DNA of 64,000 bases from JAUXFK01 sp034189035. GTDB lineage: Bacteria; Desulfobacterota; UBA8473. Every line of letters starts with the position of its first letter. Position 1 is the first letter of the stretch. Of the stretch, positions 43,215 to 53,120 are shown piece after piece. The notes under the pieces are model-generated. The model worked only from the letters and a program-made list of their open reading frames with translations. It was not told where the DNA came from and made no database searches. The DNA lies in assembly GCA_034189035.1 (NCBI GenBank), contig JAXHVA010000004.1, positions 35,322-99,321 of the forward strand. The letters run 5' to 3'. The position numbers and the translations under genes are program-made.

Positions 43215-44264
43215 TCATCTATAGTGTTCTTTAATCCACGAACGGTATTCTCCGCTTTTTACATGGTTTACCCATTCTTTATGACTCATATACCAGTTGA
43301 TTGTTTTGCGGATTCCAGTTTCAAAGGATTCCTCAGGGGCCCAGCCCATGGCGTTTTTTATCTTTGTAGCATCTATTGCATACCGTTTGTCATGTCCGGG
43401 CCTGTCTTTAACAAAGGTAATCAATTCCCTTCGAGGCATTTTATCTTCTCTGTGGCTCATTTGATCCACAAGATCACAGATCATCTCAATAAGCCTGATA
43501 TTCTCAAGTTCTGTGCCTCCGCCGATATTGTAGGCTTCCCCTCTCTTGCCATTTTTCATAATCTCCCAGATGGCAACGCAGTGATCCCTTACATAGAGCC
43601 AGTCTCGAATATTCTTTCCGTCTCCATACACAGGGATCGGCCTTCTCTCTTTTGCGTTCAGTATTACCAGGGGGATGAGTTTTTCTGGGAACTGATACGG
43701 GCCGTAGTTATTCGAGCAGTTGGAGATGGTGACAGGCAGTCCGTATGTTTTATGGTAGGCCCTGACAAGATGATCCGCCCCAGCCTTGGAAGCTGAATAG
43801 GGACTGTTCGGGCGATATGCGGTCTTCTCAGTAAAAAAACCCTTCTTTCCCAGGCTGCCGAACACCTCATCAGTACTGATATGATGAAAGAGGTTGAGTC
43901 TTTCCTGGTTCGATTTAGCAATTTCAAGGAGGGTAAAGGTTCCTATGATATTCGTATGAATAAAGGAGTCAGGTTTTACGATTGACCTGTCCACATGGGA
44001 CTCTGCTGCAAAATGACAGATCGTATCTATTCGGTACTTTTTGAATATCTGCGACATTGTCTTTGGATCGCATATGTCAGCCTTTATAAAGATATACTCT
44101 TTTGGGAAACCTTCCTCAATATCCCTCAGATTCTCTGGATTTCCTGCGTAAGTCAGGTTGTCTACATTCACAATCCTGCCTGAGAAATCCGATTCTGTAA
44201 GGAGATACCTGACAAAATTGGTTCCAATAAAACCGGATCCTCCGGTAACTAGGATATTCTTCAT
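43215..44264 (-). CDS. rfbB: dTDP-glucose 4,6-dehydratase
   Basis: About 349 aa, SDR enzyme that makes dTDP-4-dehydro-6-deoxyglucose. It begins MKNILVTGGSGFIGTNFVRY (NAD-binding GxxGxxG), has HFAAESHVDRSI, the active-site triad region ISTDEVFGSLG and YSASKAGADHLVRAYHKTYG, and NYGPYQFPEKLIPL. ATG 44264 matches the family start; ATG 44276 adds four residues (MEDR). 18 bp from rfbD. Confidence 0.95.
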   Translation of the reverse strand: MKNILVTGGSGFIGTNFVRYLLTESDFSGRIVNVDNLTYAGNPENLRDIEEGFPKEYIFIKADICDPKTMSQIFKKYRIDTICHFAAESHVDRSIVKPDSFIHTNIIGTFTLLEIAKSNQERLNLFHHISTDEVFGSLGKKGFFTEKTAYRPNSPYSASKAGADHLVRAYHKTYGLPVTISNCSNNYGPYQFPEKLIPLVILNAKERRPIPVYGDGKNIRDWLYVRDHCVAIWEIMKNGKRGEAYNIGGGTELENIRLIEMICDLVDQMSHREDKMPRRELITFVKDRPGHDKRYAIDATKIKNAMGWAPEESFETGIRKTINWYMSHKEWVNHVKSGEYRSWIKEHYR

Positions 44265-44282
44265 CCGATCTTCCATAGTGTC

Positions 44283-45188
44283 TCATCTAGCCGTTTTGTA
44301 CTTTAGACCCCTTTGGGAAACCTCCTGTATAAGATGGGGCTTGAACTTTGAAACGAACCGCTTTACATCGATCTCCCAGTTTTCCATAATATTGATCCCT
44401 GCATTATTGAGACGTTGGTTTTTTTGAATAGAATTTGCCGGTCTAGAGGCAGGAGTGGGATATTCTTCAGAGGAACAGGGGACGAGTGAACAGGGTAGAT
44501 CCATCTCTTTAAGAAAGGTATTGGCAAATTCATACCAAGTGCAGTATCCTTCTGAACTCGCGTGGTATATACCATTGCTTTTTATGTCTATGAGTTTCTC
44601 AATCTGTCTGGCAAGGGTGTACGACCATGTAGGTGAGCCGAACTGATCGTTTACTACCCGTATCTGTGTCTTTGGAGATTCAATAGCCTTCCTGAGTATT
44701 GCCTTTAAGAAGTTGTGTCCATTGAGACCGAACAGCCAGGCTGTACGAATGATTACATGATTGTCCGTCCCCAACTGGACTGCTTTCTCTCCTGCAAGCT
44801 TGCTTCTCCCGTAGTAAGTGGCAGGGCAGGGCTCGTCTTTTTCTGTGTAGGCTTGCGGTACTTTTCTTTTACCGTCAAATACATAGTCTGTGGAGATATG
44901 GATCAATCTGAGCTCATATTTTTTTGCAATACAGGCAAGGTTTTTGGGGCCTTCAGCATTGACCTGATTTGCTAAATCCCGGTTCGTTTCGCAGTCATCC
45001 ACATTGCTGAAGGCTGCACAATTGAGTATGATATCAGGCATTACCTCTTCCACCAATTTTTCAACCGAATACACATCAGTAATGTCGAGTTCTTTTGATC
45101 CCAAAGATACAATATCATGATAATTACAAAGGACATCTGTGCAATCCATGCCCAACTGTCCTTTGCCTCCGGAAATCAGTATCTTCAT
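44283..45188 (-). CDS. rfbD: dTDP-4-dehydrorhamnose reductase
   Basis: 301 aa, last reductive step to dTDP-L-rhamnose. MKILISGGKGQLGMDCTDVL carries the nucleotide-binding glycine motif; AAFSNVDDCE, HISTDYVFDGKRKVPQAYTE and YGRSKLAGEKAV are the catalytic blocks of RfbD. It is the first gene of the rfbDBAC-DUF4301 operon, downstream of a 171-bp gap from the fusion gene. Confidence 0.95.
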   Translation of the reverse strand: MKILISGGKGQLGMDCTDVLCNYHDIVSLGSKELDITDVYSVEKLVEEVMPDIILNCAAFSNVDDCETNRDLANQVNAEGPKNLACIAKKYELRLIHISTDYVFDGKRKVPQAYTEKDEPCPATYYGRSKLAGEKAVQLGTDNHVIIRTAWLFGLNGHNFLKAILRKAIESPKTQIRVVNDQFGSPTWSYTLARQIEKLIDIKSNGIYHASSEGYCTWYEFANTFLKEMDLPCSLVPCSSEEYPTPASRPANSIQKNQRLNNAGINIMENWEIDVKRFVSKFKPHLIQEVSQRGLKYKTAR

Positions 45189-45359
45189 CTGCTTTCGTTT
45201 TTTTCGTAATTGTTTAACTTAATGAAACTTTAGTTGCCCAAACAGTTGCACAGGTTAAAATTTGATTGCCATTGAAGTTTGGCTATAGCTTTCTGTTTTA
45301 TAAGGCTAAAATAGTACCGTTTTTTTTCAATAACCGGCTCAAAGACCTCACATTTTCTT

Positions 45360-47549
45360 CTATTTCCCCCTTACTTTGTGCTTGAACTTATTCTTGAGGT
45401 CATATCCGATTAATGGGATTTTCATCCACCAGGAAAAACCTCGTTTTTTTTTGTTCATGTATATGGTTATAAATTCTTTTCGGCATTTCCAGTTTGCCGG
45501 ATGGGTTATCCTTTTCAGGTCACTCAGACGAAGGCGCAGACCGATTCCTCCCCTGTAAAAGTGCGCACGCGCTGTGTCAATCAGACAGAATTCAACATGA
45601 CCGTTATCCTTACGGCGGAAAAGCACGTTGCCTGCAGACAGATCTCTGAAAAAGACCCCTCGTCCATGCATATTGTTCAAAAAGTCGGCAAGCTCTGAAT
45701 ACAACAAGTCACGAGATATCCCTTTGAATTCAGTCTCTCCTTCACTGAAGGCCCGAAAGGCCTTTCTCATTGAGCCGGTGTTTTCGAACATCTCGTACAC
45801 AAAGTAACTATCACGGATCGACGTGTTTTTATGCTGCTGGAAGAAAGCAATCGGGCGGGGAGTGCAAATTCCACGCCGTAGCAATTCATGTGCCCCATTC
45901 CAGCTTCTCATTGCCCTACTCGGCCGTATGCGTTGGACAAGCTTCTTATGGAGTTGCTTTATCTGATGGCGTTTCACAACGATTGTATTGGATGGATTTC
46001 GAGGATCCGCCATTGACCATACGCAATTTCGCTTGTTACGCATGATATTCTTTGTATTTCCGTACTCCAGTTCTTCAGGGAGGAAGGATTGGAGGGTATC
46101 GTCTCCATTGGAGGTATAGTGAAACAGCCCGTTGTATTTGTCATGAACCACATGTCGGTAATGGGTGTCTTCATTGTGTGAAATACGGATGCCCGGAACA
46201 ATTCTGGCACTCGTACTAAAACGCGGTGTGTAATCCTTGGGCCACAGGATATAAGTGGGGCTTTCGGATAAAATAGATGGAATTCCGGAGAGTCTTTCCC
46301 CATAAAGGCTAAATGCAGTTGCCAAATCAATATCCTTTGTTTCATAACACTGTGAAACGGATGCACAGTTCCCGTTTGTTGTCCATGCTACGTGCATTCT
46401 TTGTTTGCTGCGAATAAACTCATGGACTTCCAGTCCTTGTGCACTGGCCAATGATTCCTTGAATTCACAGCCAGAAAGGAATTTAGCTGCTGTTTTGTAA
46501 CTGTGGAATGCCTTGCGAATCCGGTAATCACTGACTTGACCGTTTGCTTTTTCATATAGGGTTACGTGAGGCAATTCAGGAAATTCTGAGGTGCCGTCAT
46601 CGATCAGACCATCCTGCTGACCGATGAGCGGTCCCCAGTATATTCTTGTAAACCCTCCTGAGGCTGCTGCAAGACAACAGTACCGTGTTAGATAGTCGGC
46701 CTGTTTCTCTTCGAGGTTGTAAAGTACCCGGTTGATTCGCTTTAAACTCCATTCAACGTGGGAGCAGATTGTGGAGGGGATTTTGTAATAATCCGATATT
46801 CCGGCAATGGTATGCACCTTCTTTACAAGGTTATACTTGATGAGCGGGGCAAAGAGATACCCTGCGATTTTGTGGTCAAAGGCCTCTGGCTCACCTGCGC
46901 GTTCCACGTACAGGTTATCCGAATGAACCGTTGGAAGGGTTCCTGATCTATTCATAATACCGAGTAAGCCGATATTGTATAGAGGCTCGAAGTCTGTGAC
47001 GTTCGGTCCGGCAAGGAGGACGCCCCTCTTTGATATCTCCTCGTATGCAATGTCCCACGATTTCATGAAAGATGAAAGACTGTACCCTGCCCATTTGCGT
47101 CGATTGCATGTGGATCCGATCTCAACCATTTCAAGGCGGTCTGTGCAATACTCAAGGGTATGTATAATGAAATCTCTCCACCGAGTTTGAACCTCCAGCG
47201 TATTCATCTTTCTGGCCTCTTCAAGGGGCTGGATCAGATGAAGACAAACCCGAAACCCGTTGTCCAAGAGCTTATCGAGCAGGGGTTTCGTATAGGAGTT
47301 CTCACTGGAATATGTAAAATCGAGTCGGACATGCTGCAGACCCAATTGATGGAGAGCTTCCACTACATAATCGCCACATTTCGGATCAGGTGAACCTGCA
47401 ACGCGAATGCCGAAATAGTCCTCTGGTATAAGATTTTTGTTCTGCGGGAGATGCCCGGCTGTAAGAAAAGAGTTCCCAAATAAAAGATACGAAATGCAAT
47501 ATCTTAGATGTTGAACAGTCAGGGGCAAGTCTTTATAGGTCGCAAACAT
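45360..47549 (-). CDS. Glycoside-hydrolase-like/Kdo-kinase-like fusion
   Basis: 729-aa two-part protein. Residues about 30-350 look like a TIM-barrel glycosidase-type domain (YFGIRVAGSPDPKCGDYVVE; LEMVEIGSTCNRRKW; ITRIYWGPLIGQQD), with a Glu where acid/base NEP motifs usually sit. The C-terminal 230 residues resemble lipopolysaccharide (Kdo) kinases of the WaaP/InaA type: IVVKRHQIKQLHKKLVQRIR, then GVFFRDLSAGNVLFRRKDN with the HRD-like FRD and CLIDTARAH in place of DFG. Located upstream of rfbDBAC on the same strand, it may modify or phosphorylate a sugar polymer of the envelope. The fusion is inferred from sequence appearance only. Confidence 0.65.
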   Translation of the reverse strand: MFATYKDLPLTVQHLRYCISYLLFGNSFLTAGHLPQNKNLIPEDYFGIRVAGSPDPKCGDYVVEALHQLGLQHVRLDFTYSSENSYTKPLLDKLLDNGFRVCLHLIQPLEEARKMNTLEVQTRWRDFIIHTLEYCTDRLEMVEIGSTCNRRKWAGYSLSSFMKSWDIAYEEISKRGVLLAGPNVTDFEPLYNIGLLGIMNRSGTLPTVHSDNLYVERAGEPEAFDHKIAGYLFAPLIKYNLVKKVHTIAGISDYYKIPSTICSHVEWSLKRINRVLYNLEEKQADYLTRYCCLAAASGGFTRIYWGPLIGQQDGLIDDGTSEFPELPHVTLYEKANGQVSDYRIRKAFHSYKTAAKFLSGCEFKESLASAQGLEVHEFIRSKQRMHVAWTTNGNCASVSQCYETKDIDLATAFSLYGERLSGIPSILSESPTYILWPKDYTPRFSTSARIVPGIRISHNEDTHYRHVVHDKYNGLFHYTSNGDDTLQSFLPEELEYGNTKNIMRNKRNCVWSMADPRNPSNTIVVKRHQIKQLHKKLVQRIRPSRAMRSWNGAHELLRRGICTPRPIAFFQQHKNTSIRDSYFVYEMFENTGSMRKAFRAFSEGETEFKGISRDLLYSELADFLNNMHGRGVFFRDLSAGNVLFRRKDNGHVEFCLIDTARAHFYRGGIGLRLRLSDLKRITHPANWKCRKEFITIYMNKKKRGFSWWMKIPLIGYDLKNKFKHKVRGK

Positions 47550-47621
47550 CTTCTCAATAATTCTCCTTTGAAGCGGGTGATGTCAAACAGGGTTTCTTTG
47601 AGTGGAGGGATCAATGTCTTT

Positions 47622-48113
47622 TCACTCTGATCCGCAATCTGAGCTCTCCCCCTTAATCTTCTCAATTGCATGGGGTAAACTGGGAAGTATTGTATTCAGA
47701 TTTTCGCATACAGCCCTAGGATTTCCCGGCAGGTTAACGATAAGAGAGTTTCTCCGTATTCCTACTACAGCCCTGGATATCATCGCATAAGGGGTCTTCT
47801 TAAGCCCCTCAAATCTCATTGCCTCGGCCATGCCAGGGACTTCCCTGTCTATAACATTTGATGTGGCTTCTGGAGTGACATCTCTGGGGCTGACTCCTGT
47901 ACCTCCTGTAGTGATAACCAGATCGAGTTTCATATGGTCGACATAATCGATTATTTTTTCTTCTATAATATCTTTCTCATCAGGAATTATTTCATATGCA
48001 TCCACCCTTGCAGGAAGTTCCTTTATCAAACGCTCAATCTCTATACCACTTCCATCTTCTCTTTGTCCCAGTGAACCTTTGTCACTGATTGTAAGTATTC
48101 CAACAGTAATCAT
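47622..48113 (-). CDS. mogA: Molybdenum cofactor biosynthesis protein (MogA/MoaB)
   Basis: 163 aa. Starting at ATG 48113 the protein reads MITVGILTISDKGSLGQRED, the usual N-terminus of MogA/MoaB. It contains LDLVITTGGTGVSPRDVTPE (the molybdopterin-binding motif) and IVNLPGNPRAV near the C terminus. It adenylylates molybdopterin. The longer upstream frame to 48164 is not conserved. MoaB versus MogA cannot be separated by motif alone. Confidence 0.9.
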   Translation of the reverse strand: MITVGILTISDKGSLGQREDGSGIEIERLIKELPARVDAYEIIPDEKDIIEEKIIDYVDHMKLDLVITTGGTGVSPRDVTPEATSNVIDREVPGMAEAMRFEGLKKTPYAMISRAVVGIRRNSLIVNLPGNPRAVCENLNTILPSLPHAIEKIKGESSDCGSE

Positions 48114-48239
48114 ATGATCATCCCAGTTTAACTTTTTGAAAAGAGTCGCTTCAATGACGGTCAAATTTAGATTCGTGTAAAATTTGCATCTAAGTGAGCT
48201 TGATGATAATTTCCTATTTCATAGCGTTAAATTGTATAC

Positions 48240-48824
48240 TTAGAGATAGGCATTCAATACGATTTGTACCAGTCCGATGATAAACCCCAAAAAGCCGCCA
48301 AAGAGTGCAATGTATGTCAGATGCTTCTGAGTTACGCTCTTAATCGCCGCTTCCAGTTCTTCTAAAGGGAAATTACTTACTTTATCCTCAACAATATCTT
48401 TGACGTTTACAATGTCCATAAAATTGAGTAATTCGTCCTTGATGAACGTGGAAATCCTTGATGCCAAAAGCTTTTTTATTTGAGATATAGCTGTCTCTGG
48501 TATGAGTAAGACAAATTTGCCGATATTTTTTTCGATAGTTTTTCCCAATATTTCATTTACCTTCTCATTTATTTCTTCTATTGTTATAGTACTTTCGATC
48601 TCTTCTGGTTGTAAGAGTCTCTCTTCAACGAGGGTCCCCAGACTCTTTGCGATCATAGTTTGATCTCTTGGCATGAGGCCGGGGGTAAATGGAATCCTTA
48701 AACCAAAAATCCTTCTTTCCGTTTTTGGATTAAAGAGCATCCAGATCGCTAATTTGTTTGTAGACCAGCCGATAATACCGCCGATGACCGGCGGCAGGAT
48801 ATATTGAAAAAGGTTTACCATCAA
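48240..48824 (-). CDS. DUF445 family membrane protein
   Basis: 194 aa with an N-terminal hydrophobic helix (YILPPVIGGIIGWSTNKLAI) followed by MLFNPKTERRIFGLRIPFTP, GLMPRDQTMIAKSLGTLVEE, the DUF445/YheB block, and a second hydrophobic helix at the C terminus. Half-length relative to some family members. Overlaps lgt by 4 bp; function unknown, probably at the envelope. Confidence 0.85.
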   Translation of the reverse strand: MMVNLFQYILPPVIGGIIGWSTNKLAIWMLFNPKTERRIFGLRIPFTPGLMPRDQTMIAKSLGTLVEERLLQPEEIESTITIEEINEKVNEILGKTIEKNIGKFVLLIPETAISQIKKLLASRISTFIKDELLNFMDIVNVKDIVEDKVSNFPLEELEAAIKSVTQKHLTYIALFGGFLGFIIGLVQIVLNAYL

Positions 48825-49591
48825 TGCCTTTTTTGATGTTTTGTTCCCAGATAGAATAACATAAAAACGGATATCATCCCGAGTATGATTGCAATAAATT
48901 GGGATGAAGTGATACTGTGATAAAAGATGAGCCCTCTCTCGTCACCCCGAAAAATTTCCAGAATTGTACGAGTGGTTGCATAGAGTAAAACATAAAGCCA
49001 CAAGATGAATCCATCAAATTTTTTATACCTTTTTGCTATCGTAAGGATAATAAATATAGAAAAGGCATTGATGGAGGCATAGAGTTGTACGGGGTGCAGA
49101 GGAACTCCGAGTCTTGCTAGGCTTTCGTGATGAGAAAAGGTTACTGCCCAAGGGAGCGTCGTCTCCTTACCAAAACAGCAACCAGCGAAAAAGCAACCCA
49201 ATCTTCCAATGCCCTGTCCTATAGCTATGGACGGAGCCAGGATGTCAAGAATTTTCCAGAAATTCAGCTGATTCTTTCTTATATACCAGATAACAACGCT
49301 TAAAGCCAGTAAAAAACCCCCATAGAAGACCAATCCGCCTTTCCATATCTTTATCATCTCCAGTGGGTTTTCTAAAAAATACGGATAATGGAGTATAATA
49401 TACAAAATTCGAGACCCGATGATTGCACCAAGAATCAGATAGAATGTAATATCCAGGATTTTTTCAGGGTCTTCTCCGGTTCGTTTTGCCTCCTTTGCAG
49501 CGAGAAAGATACCAACTAAAAAAGCAAACGCGACTAAAATGCCGTATGTGTGTATCTTAAAATTGCCGATCTGTAAGAGTATTGGGTACAT
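48821..49591 (-). CDS. lgt: Prolipoprotein diacylglyceryl transferase
   Basis: 256-aa inner-membrane enzyme of lipoprotein maturation. Seven hydrophobic segments and the Lgt signature GQGIGRLGCFFAGCCFG, with HPVQLYASINA after it, are present. 5' gene of a coupled pair with DUF445 and 39 bp from lspA, so the lipoprotein-processing genes lie together. Confidence 0.95.
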   Translation of the reverse strand: MYPILLQIGNFKIHTYGILVAFAFLVGIFLAAKEAKRTGEDPEKILDITFYLILGAIIGSRILYIILHYPYFLENPLEMIKIWKGGLVFYGGFLLALSVVIWYIRKNQLNFWKILDILAPSIAIGQGIGRLGCFFAGCCFGKETTLPWAVTFSHHESLARLGVPLHPVQLYASINAFSIFIILTIAKRYKKFDGFILWLYVLLYATTRTILEIFRGDERGLIFYHSITSSQFIAIILGMISVFMLFYLGTKHQKRH

Positions 49592-49630
49592 TTTAACCGT
49601 CGTTGAAGCTTGCTGATCTTAATTAGCCTT

Positions 49631-50110
49631 TCAAAAGGCCTCTTTTATAAAGAGGATTTCGATGATCAGAAAGATGCCGCCAATGGTAATTGCTGAGTCA
49701 GCCAGATTAAAGGTCGGCCAGTGATACGAATACCAGTGAAGATCAATGAAGTCTATAACCTCTCCCAACCTGAGCCGATCTATCAGGTTTCCAATGGCTC
49801 CAGCCATAATCAATGAAAGCCCTGTTATTGGAACGATCTGATGACCTTTTAGTTTTATTAAGAAGAAAGGAATGATGAAGATCGCTACAATAGAAATAAT
49901 AATAAAGAATACCCTAAGAAAAAGGCCTTGATCGGCCATGATACCAAAGGCTCCACCTGTGTTTCTTACATGTACGATATGAAAGAAGTCTTCTATGATC
50001 GTTATTGGATCATGGATGGGCATTACCCTCTCTACATATAGTTTAGTGGATTGATCGAGTAATATGATTGCCAAAACAATTGTTATTGAAATAAAATATT
50101 TTTTCTTCAT
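49631..50110 (-). CDS. lspA: Lipoprotein signal peptidase
   Basis: 159-aa membrane aspartic peptidase. Four hydrophobic helices, NTGGAFGIMADQ, and the two catalytic aspartates in GNLIDRLRLGEVIDFID and FNLADSAITIGG. Its start overlaps the end of ileS by 4 bp, the conserved ileS-lspA arrangement. Confidence 0.95.
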   Translation of the reverse strand: MKKKYFISITIVLAIILLDQSTKLYVERVMPIHDPITIIEDFFHIVHVRNTGGAFGIMADQGLFLRVFFIIISIVAIFIIPFFLIKLKGHQIVPITGLSLIMAGAIGNLIDRLRLGEVIDFIDLHWYSYHWPTFNLADSAITIGGIFLIIEILFIKEAF

Positions 50111-52899
50111 GGTTCGATTAATACCTCAGAACATCTGGGGCATATGTTTGGGTGTTCTTCATTATCTCCAATACCCTTAGAATAGGTCCAGCATCTCTCA
50201 CATTTGTTCCCCGGGGCTTGGTTTACTTTGATCTTTAATCCATCGATCTCCTCGCTTGTATATTGAGCTCTGCCTTCTTCCATTTTCAAAAGATTCACCT
50301 TTGAAACGATAAAGATCGACTTCAGTTCATGCTCATATGATTTAAGAAAATCAAGAATTTCTTCGGTTGCAAAAATTTCTACCAGGGCATCCAATGAATG
50401 GCCGATTACCTTGTCCTGACGGGCTATCTCCAATGCCTTGAAGACTTCCCCCCTGATCTTCAATAACCTATTCCATCTGTCTTCTAGATTCTGATCTGTA
50501 TATTCTTTCTTCATTGGAGGAAATTCTGTAAGATGAATACTCTCAGTCTTATCCCCATCAAAAGGCAGATGTCTCCAGACCTCTTCAGATGTAAATGAGA
50601 GGATGGGAGCCATCAGTCTTACGATTGCGTTGAGTATCTCATACATCGCGGTCTGAGCAGACCTTCTCTCTTTTGAGGTCTGTTTTGAAATGTATAATCT
50701 GTCTTTGAGGACATCGAGATAAAAGGCGCTCATATCAACGACACAGAAATTATGAAGTGAGTGGTAAACCACGTGAAAAGAGAAGTCGTCATAGGCATCC
50801 TTGATTTTTTTAATGAGTTTCTGCAGAATATGGAGGGAAAACCGGTCAATCTCAATTAGATCCTCGTATTTCAAGGCATCTTTTGAAGGATCAAAGTCAT
50901 ATAGGTTGCCGAGAATATATCTGCAGGTATTTCGAATTCGTCGATAGGCCTCAGACATCCTCTTTAATATCTCATCCGATATCCGTATATCGTCCTTATA
51001 GTCCTCTGCTGCGACCCATAGCCTGAGGATTTCAGCCCCGTATTTTTTTATGATCTCATCCGGTGCGATCACATTCCCAGAGGACTTGGACATCTTTTTA
51101 CCCTGACCGTCAACAACAAAACCATGGGTCAGTACAGCACGATATGGTGTTGTGCTTCTCGTATTCACAGATGTTAACAAAGAGCTATGAAACCACCCTC
51201 TATGTTGGTCACTCCCTTCTAAATAGATATCTGCAGGGAATTTCAGGTCTTCTCTTCTTTCCAATACTGCGGCATAACTGACACCAGAGTCAAACCATAC
51301 ATCGAGTATGTCCATCTCTTTGTTGAAGTCATTATGATTACATTTTGGACATTGTGTACCCGGGGGAAGCAGTTCCTCTGCTTTTTTTGAAAACCAAATA
51401 TCGCACCCTTCTTTTTCGAATTGATCGGAAATAAAGTCTATGACTTCCTTTTTTGCGAGAGTATAATTACATGCTTTACAATAGAAGATTATTATCGGGA
51501 CTCCCCATGCCCTTTGACGAGATATACACCAATCAGGGCGATTCTCGATCATTGAGTAGATCCTGTCCCTTCCCCATTTGGGAATCCAGTTGACCCTGTT
51601 GATATTTTCAAGGGCATTTTCTCTCAGTCTGTTTTTCTCCATAGAGATAAACCACTGTTCGGTAGAGCGAAAGACAATCGGGTTCTTACACCTCCAGCAG
51701 TGAGGATAGGAGTGTGTTATTGACTCTTCACTCAGCAGGCAGCCCACTTCATTGAGCTTTTTATTAACGGATTCATTTGCATCAAAAACGAACTGCCCCG
51801 CAAAGAACTCAATATCGTCGGTAAACCTACCATTGTCATCGACGGGAGTATATATGTCGAGGCTATACTTTAGGCCGATCTCATAATCTTCTTGTCCATG
51901 TCCTGGAGCAGTGTGGACACAGCCAGTCCCAGCTTCCAGTGTCACATGATTGCCTAAGATGATAAGTGATTCTCTGTCTATAAAAGGATGCTTGCATTTT
52001 AAACCTTCCAGTTTCAAGGGAGAGAACCTTTCAATGACTTCATACTCTTTGATCCCCACTGCCTTCATTGTGTTTTCCAATAACCCCTCAGCAACAATGA
52101 ATACCTTATTTTGTGCCTTTATAGCAACATATGAAAAATCCGGATGGAACGTAATTGCCAAGTTCGCAGGGATCGTCCACGGTGTGGTTGTCCAGATGAT
52201 GACGGAAACCTTCTCACCCTTTAAGGAAGGAATGAGATCCGTAATCTCTGAAAGGAACGGAAACTCAACATATATAGACGGTGAGGTGCACTGTTTATAT
52301 TCAACTTCGGCTTCTGCCAAGGCAGTCTTACAGGATGCGCACCAGTGAATCGGTTTTTTGCTCTTATAGACACTGTCTGTTTTTACGAAGTTGCCGAATT
52401 CTCTTACAATAGTGGCTACATAGCTATGATTCATTGTGAGATACGGATTTTCCCAGTCACCGAAGACTCCTAATCGCTTGAATTCGTTCCTTTGGATATC
52501 TATAAATTTCTCGGCATATTCCCTGCAGCGTTTCCTTATCAGTGAAACAGGAATAGAATGCCTCTTTTCTCCCAGTTTTTTATCCACTTCATGCTCTATT
52601 GGAAGACCATGACAGTCCCATCCTGGCACATAGTTGCAGTTAAACCCGTCCATGGTCTTTGATTTGATGATGATATCCTTCAGTATCTTGTTGAGGGCTG
52701 TTCCTATATGGATATGTCCGTTGGCATAGGGGGGGCCGTCATGGAGGATGTATTGTTTTCTGTCTTGAGTCAGCTCTTTTATTTTCTTATAAATTTGTAA
52801 TTTTCCCCATTCTTTTAAGGTTTCCGGTTCTTTTTGAGAAAGGTTAGCCTTCATTGGAAATTTGGTTCTGGGTAAATTTAAGGTGTCCTTGTAATCCAC
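50107..52899 (-). CDS. ileS: Isoleucyl-tRNA synthetase
   Basis: 930 aa, normal for bacterial IleRS. HDGPPYANGHIHIGTALNKI contains the HIGH motif, the editing domain has the LAITFHPDFSY and GTGCVHTAPGHGQEDYEIG blocks, KMSKSSGNVIAPDE is KMSKS, and the C-terminal CERCWTYSKG ... CPRC zinc site is intact. First gene of the ileS-lspA-lgt-DUF445 operon; upstream region 52900-53111 is a divergent promoter zone. Confidence 0.97.
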   Translation of the reverse strand: MDYKDTLNLPRTKFPMKANLSQKEPETLKEWGKLQIYKKIKELTQDRKQYILHDGPPYANGHIHIGTALNKILKDIIIKSKTMDGFNCNYVPGWDCHGLPIEHEVDKKLGEKRHSIPVSLIRKRCREYAEKFIDIQRNEFKRLGVFGDWENPYLTMNHSYVATIVREFGNFVKTDSVYKSKKPIHWCASCKTALAEAEVEYKQCTSPSIYVEFPFLSEITDLIPSLKGEKVSVIIWTTTPWTIPANLAITFHPDFSYVAIKAQNKVFIVAEGLLENTMKAVGIKEYEVIERFSPLKLEGLKCKHPFIDRESLIILGNHVTLEAGTGCVHTAPGHGQEDYEIGLKYSLDIYTPVDDNGRFTDDIEFFAGQFVFDANESVNKKLNEVGCLLSEESITHSYPHCWRCKNPIVFRSTEQWFISMEKNRLRENALENINRVNWIPKWGRDRIYSMIENRPDWCISRQRAWGVPIIIFYCKACNYTLAKKEVIDFISDQFEKEGCDIWFSKKAEELLPPGTQCPKCNHNDFNKEMDILDVWFDSGVSYAAVLERREDLKFPADIYLEGSDQHRGWFHSSLLTSVNTRSTTPYRAVLTHGFVVDGQGKKMSKSSGNVIAPDEIIKKYGAEILRLWVAAEDYKDDIRISDEILKRMSEAYRRIRNTCRYILGNLYDFDPSKDALKYEDLIEIDRFSLHILQKLIKKIKDAYDDFSFHVVYHSLHNFCVVDMSAFYLDVLKDRLYISKQTSKERRSAQTAMYEILNAIVRLMAPILSFTSEEVWRHLPFDGDKTESIHLTEFPPMKKEYTDQNLEDRWNRLLKIRGEVFKALEIARQDKVIGHSLDALVEIFATEEILDFLKSYEHELKSIFIVSKVNLLKMEEGRAQYTSEEIDGLKIKVNQAPGNKCERCWTYSKGIGDNEEHPNICPRCSEVLIEP

Positions 52900-53008
52900 T
52901 CTCTCCTCCGTATCATTTATGGATATATCAATGCATATAAATAGGTTAAATTAACATAAATTGGGCGATTGTCAAGGGAAAATCATGCGTTAGGTATTGC
53001 TTTTATTA

Positions 53009-53038
53009 TTGACTATCTCCTTTTTTCTCTGTTAATAT
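53009..53038 (+). promoter_or_regulatory. Possible sigma-70 promoter of subtilase gene
   Basis: TTGACT (53009-53014) and TAATAT (53033-53038), 18 bp apart, about 80 bases before the start. No other strong signal in the 220-bp gap. Confidence 0.45.
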
Positions 53039-53120
53039 AAAAAAATATTAATTGGCATTTACTTACAGTTCCTTTCCTATAATATTATTAACCTATTTTT
53101 AATAAGGAAGGATGATCCAT

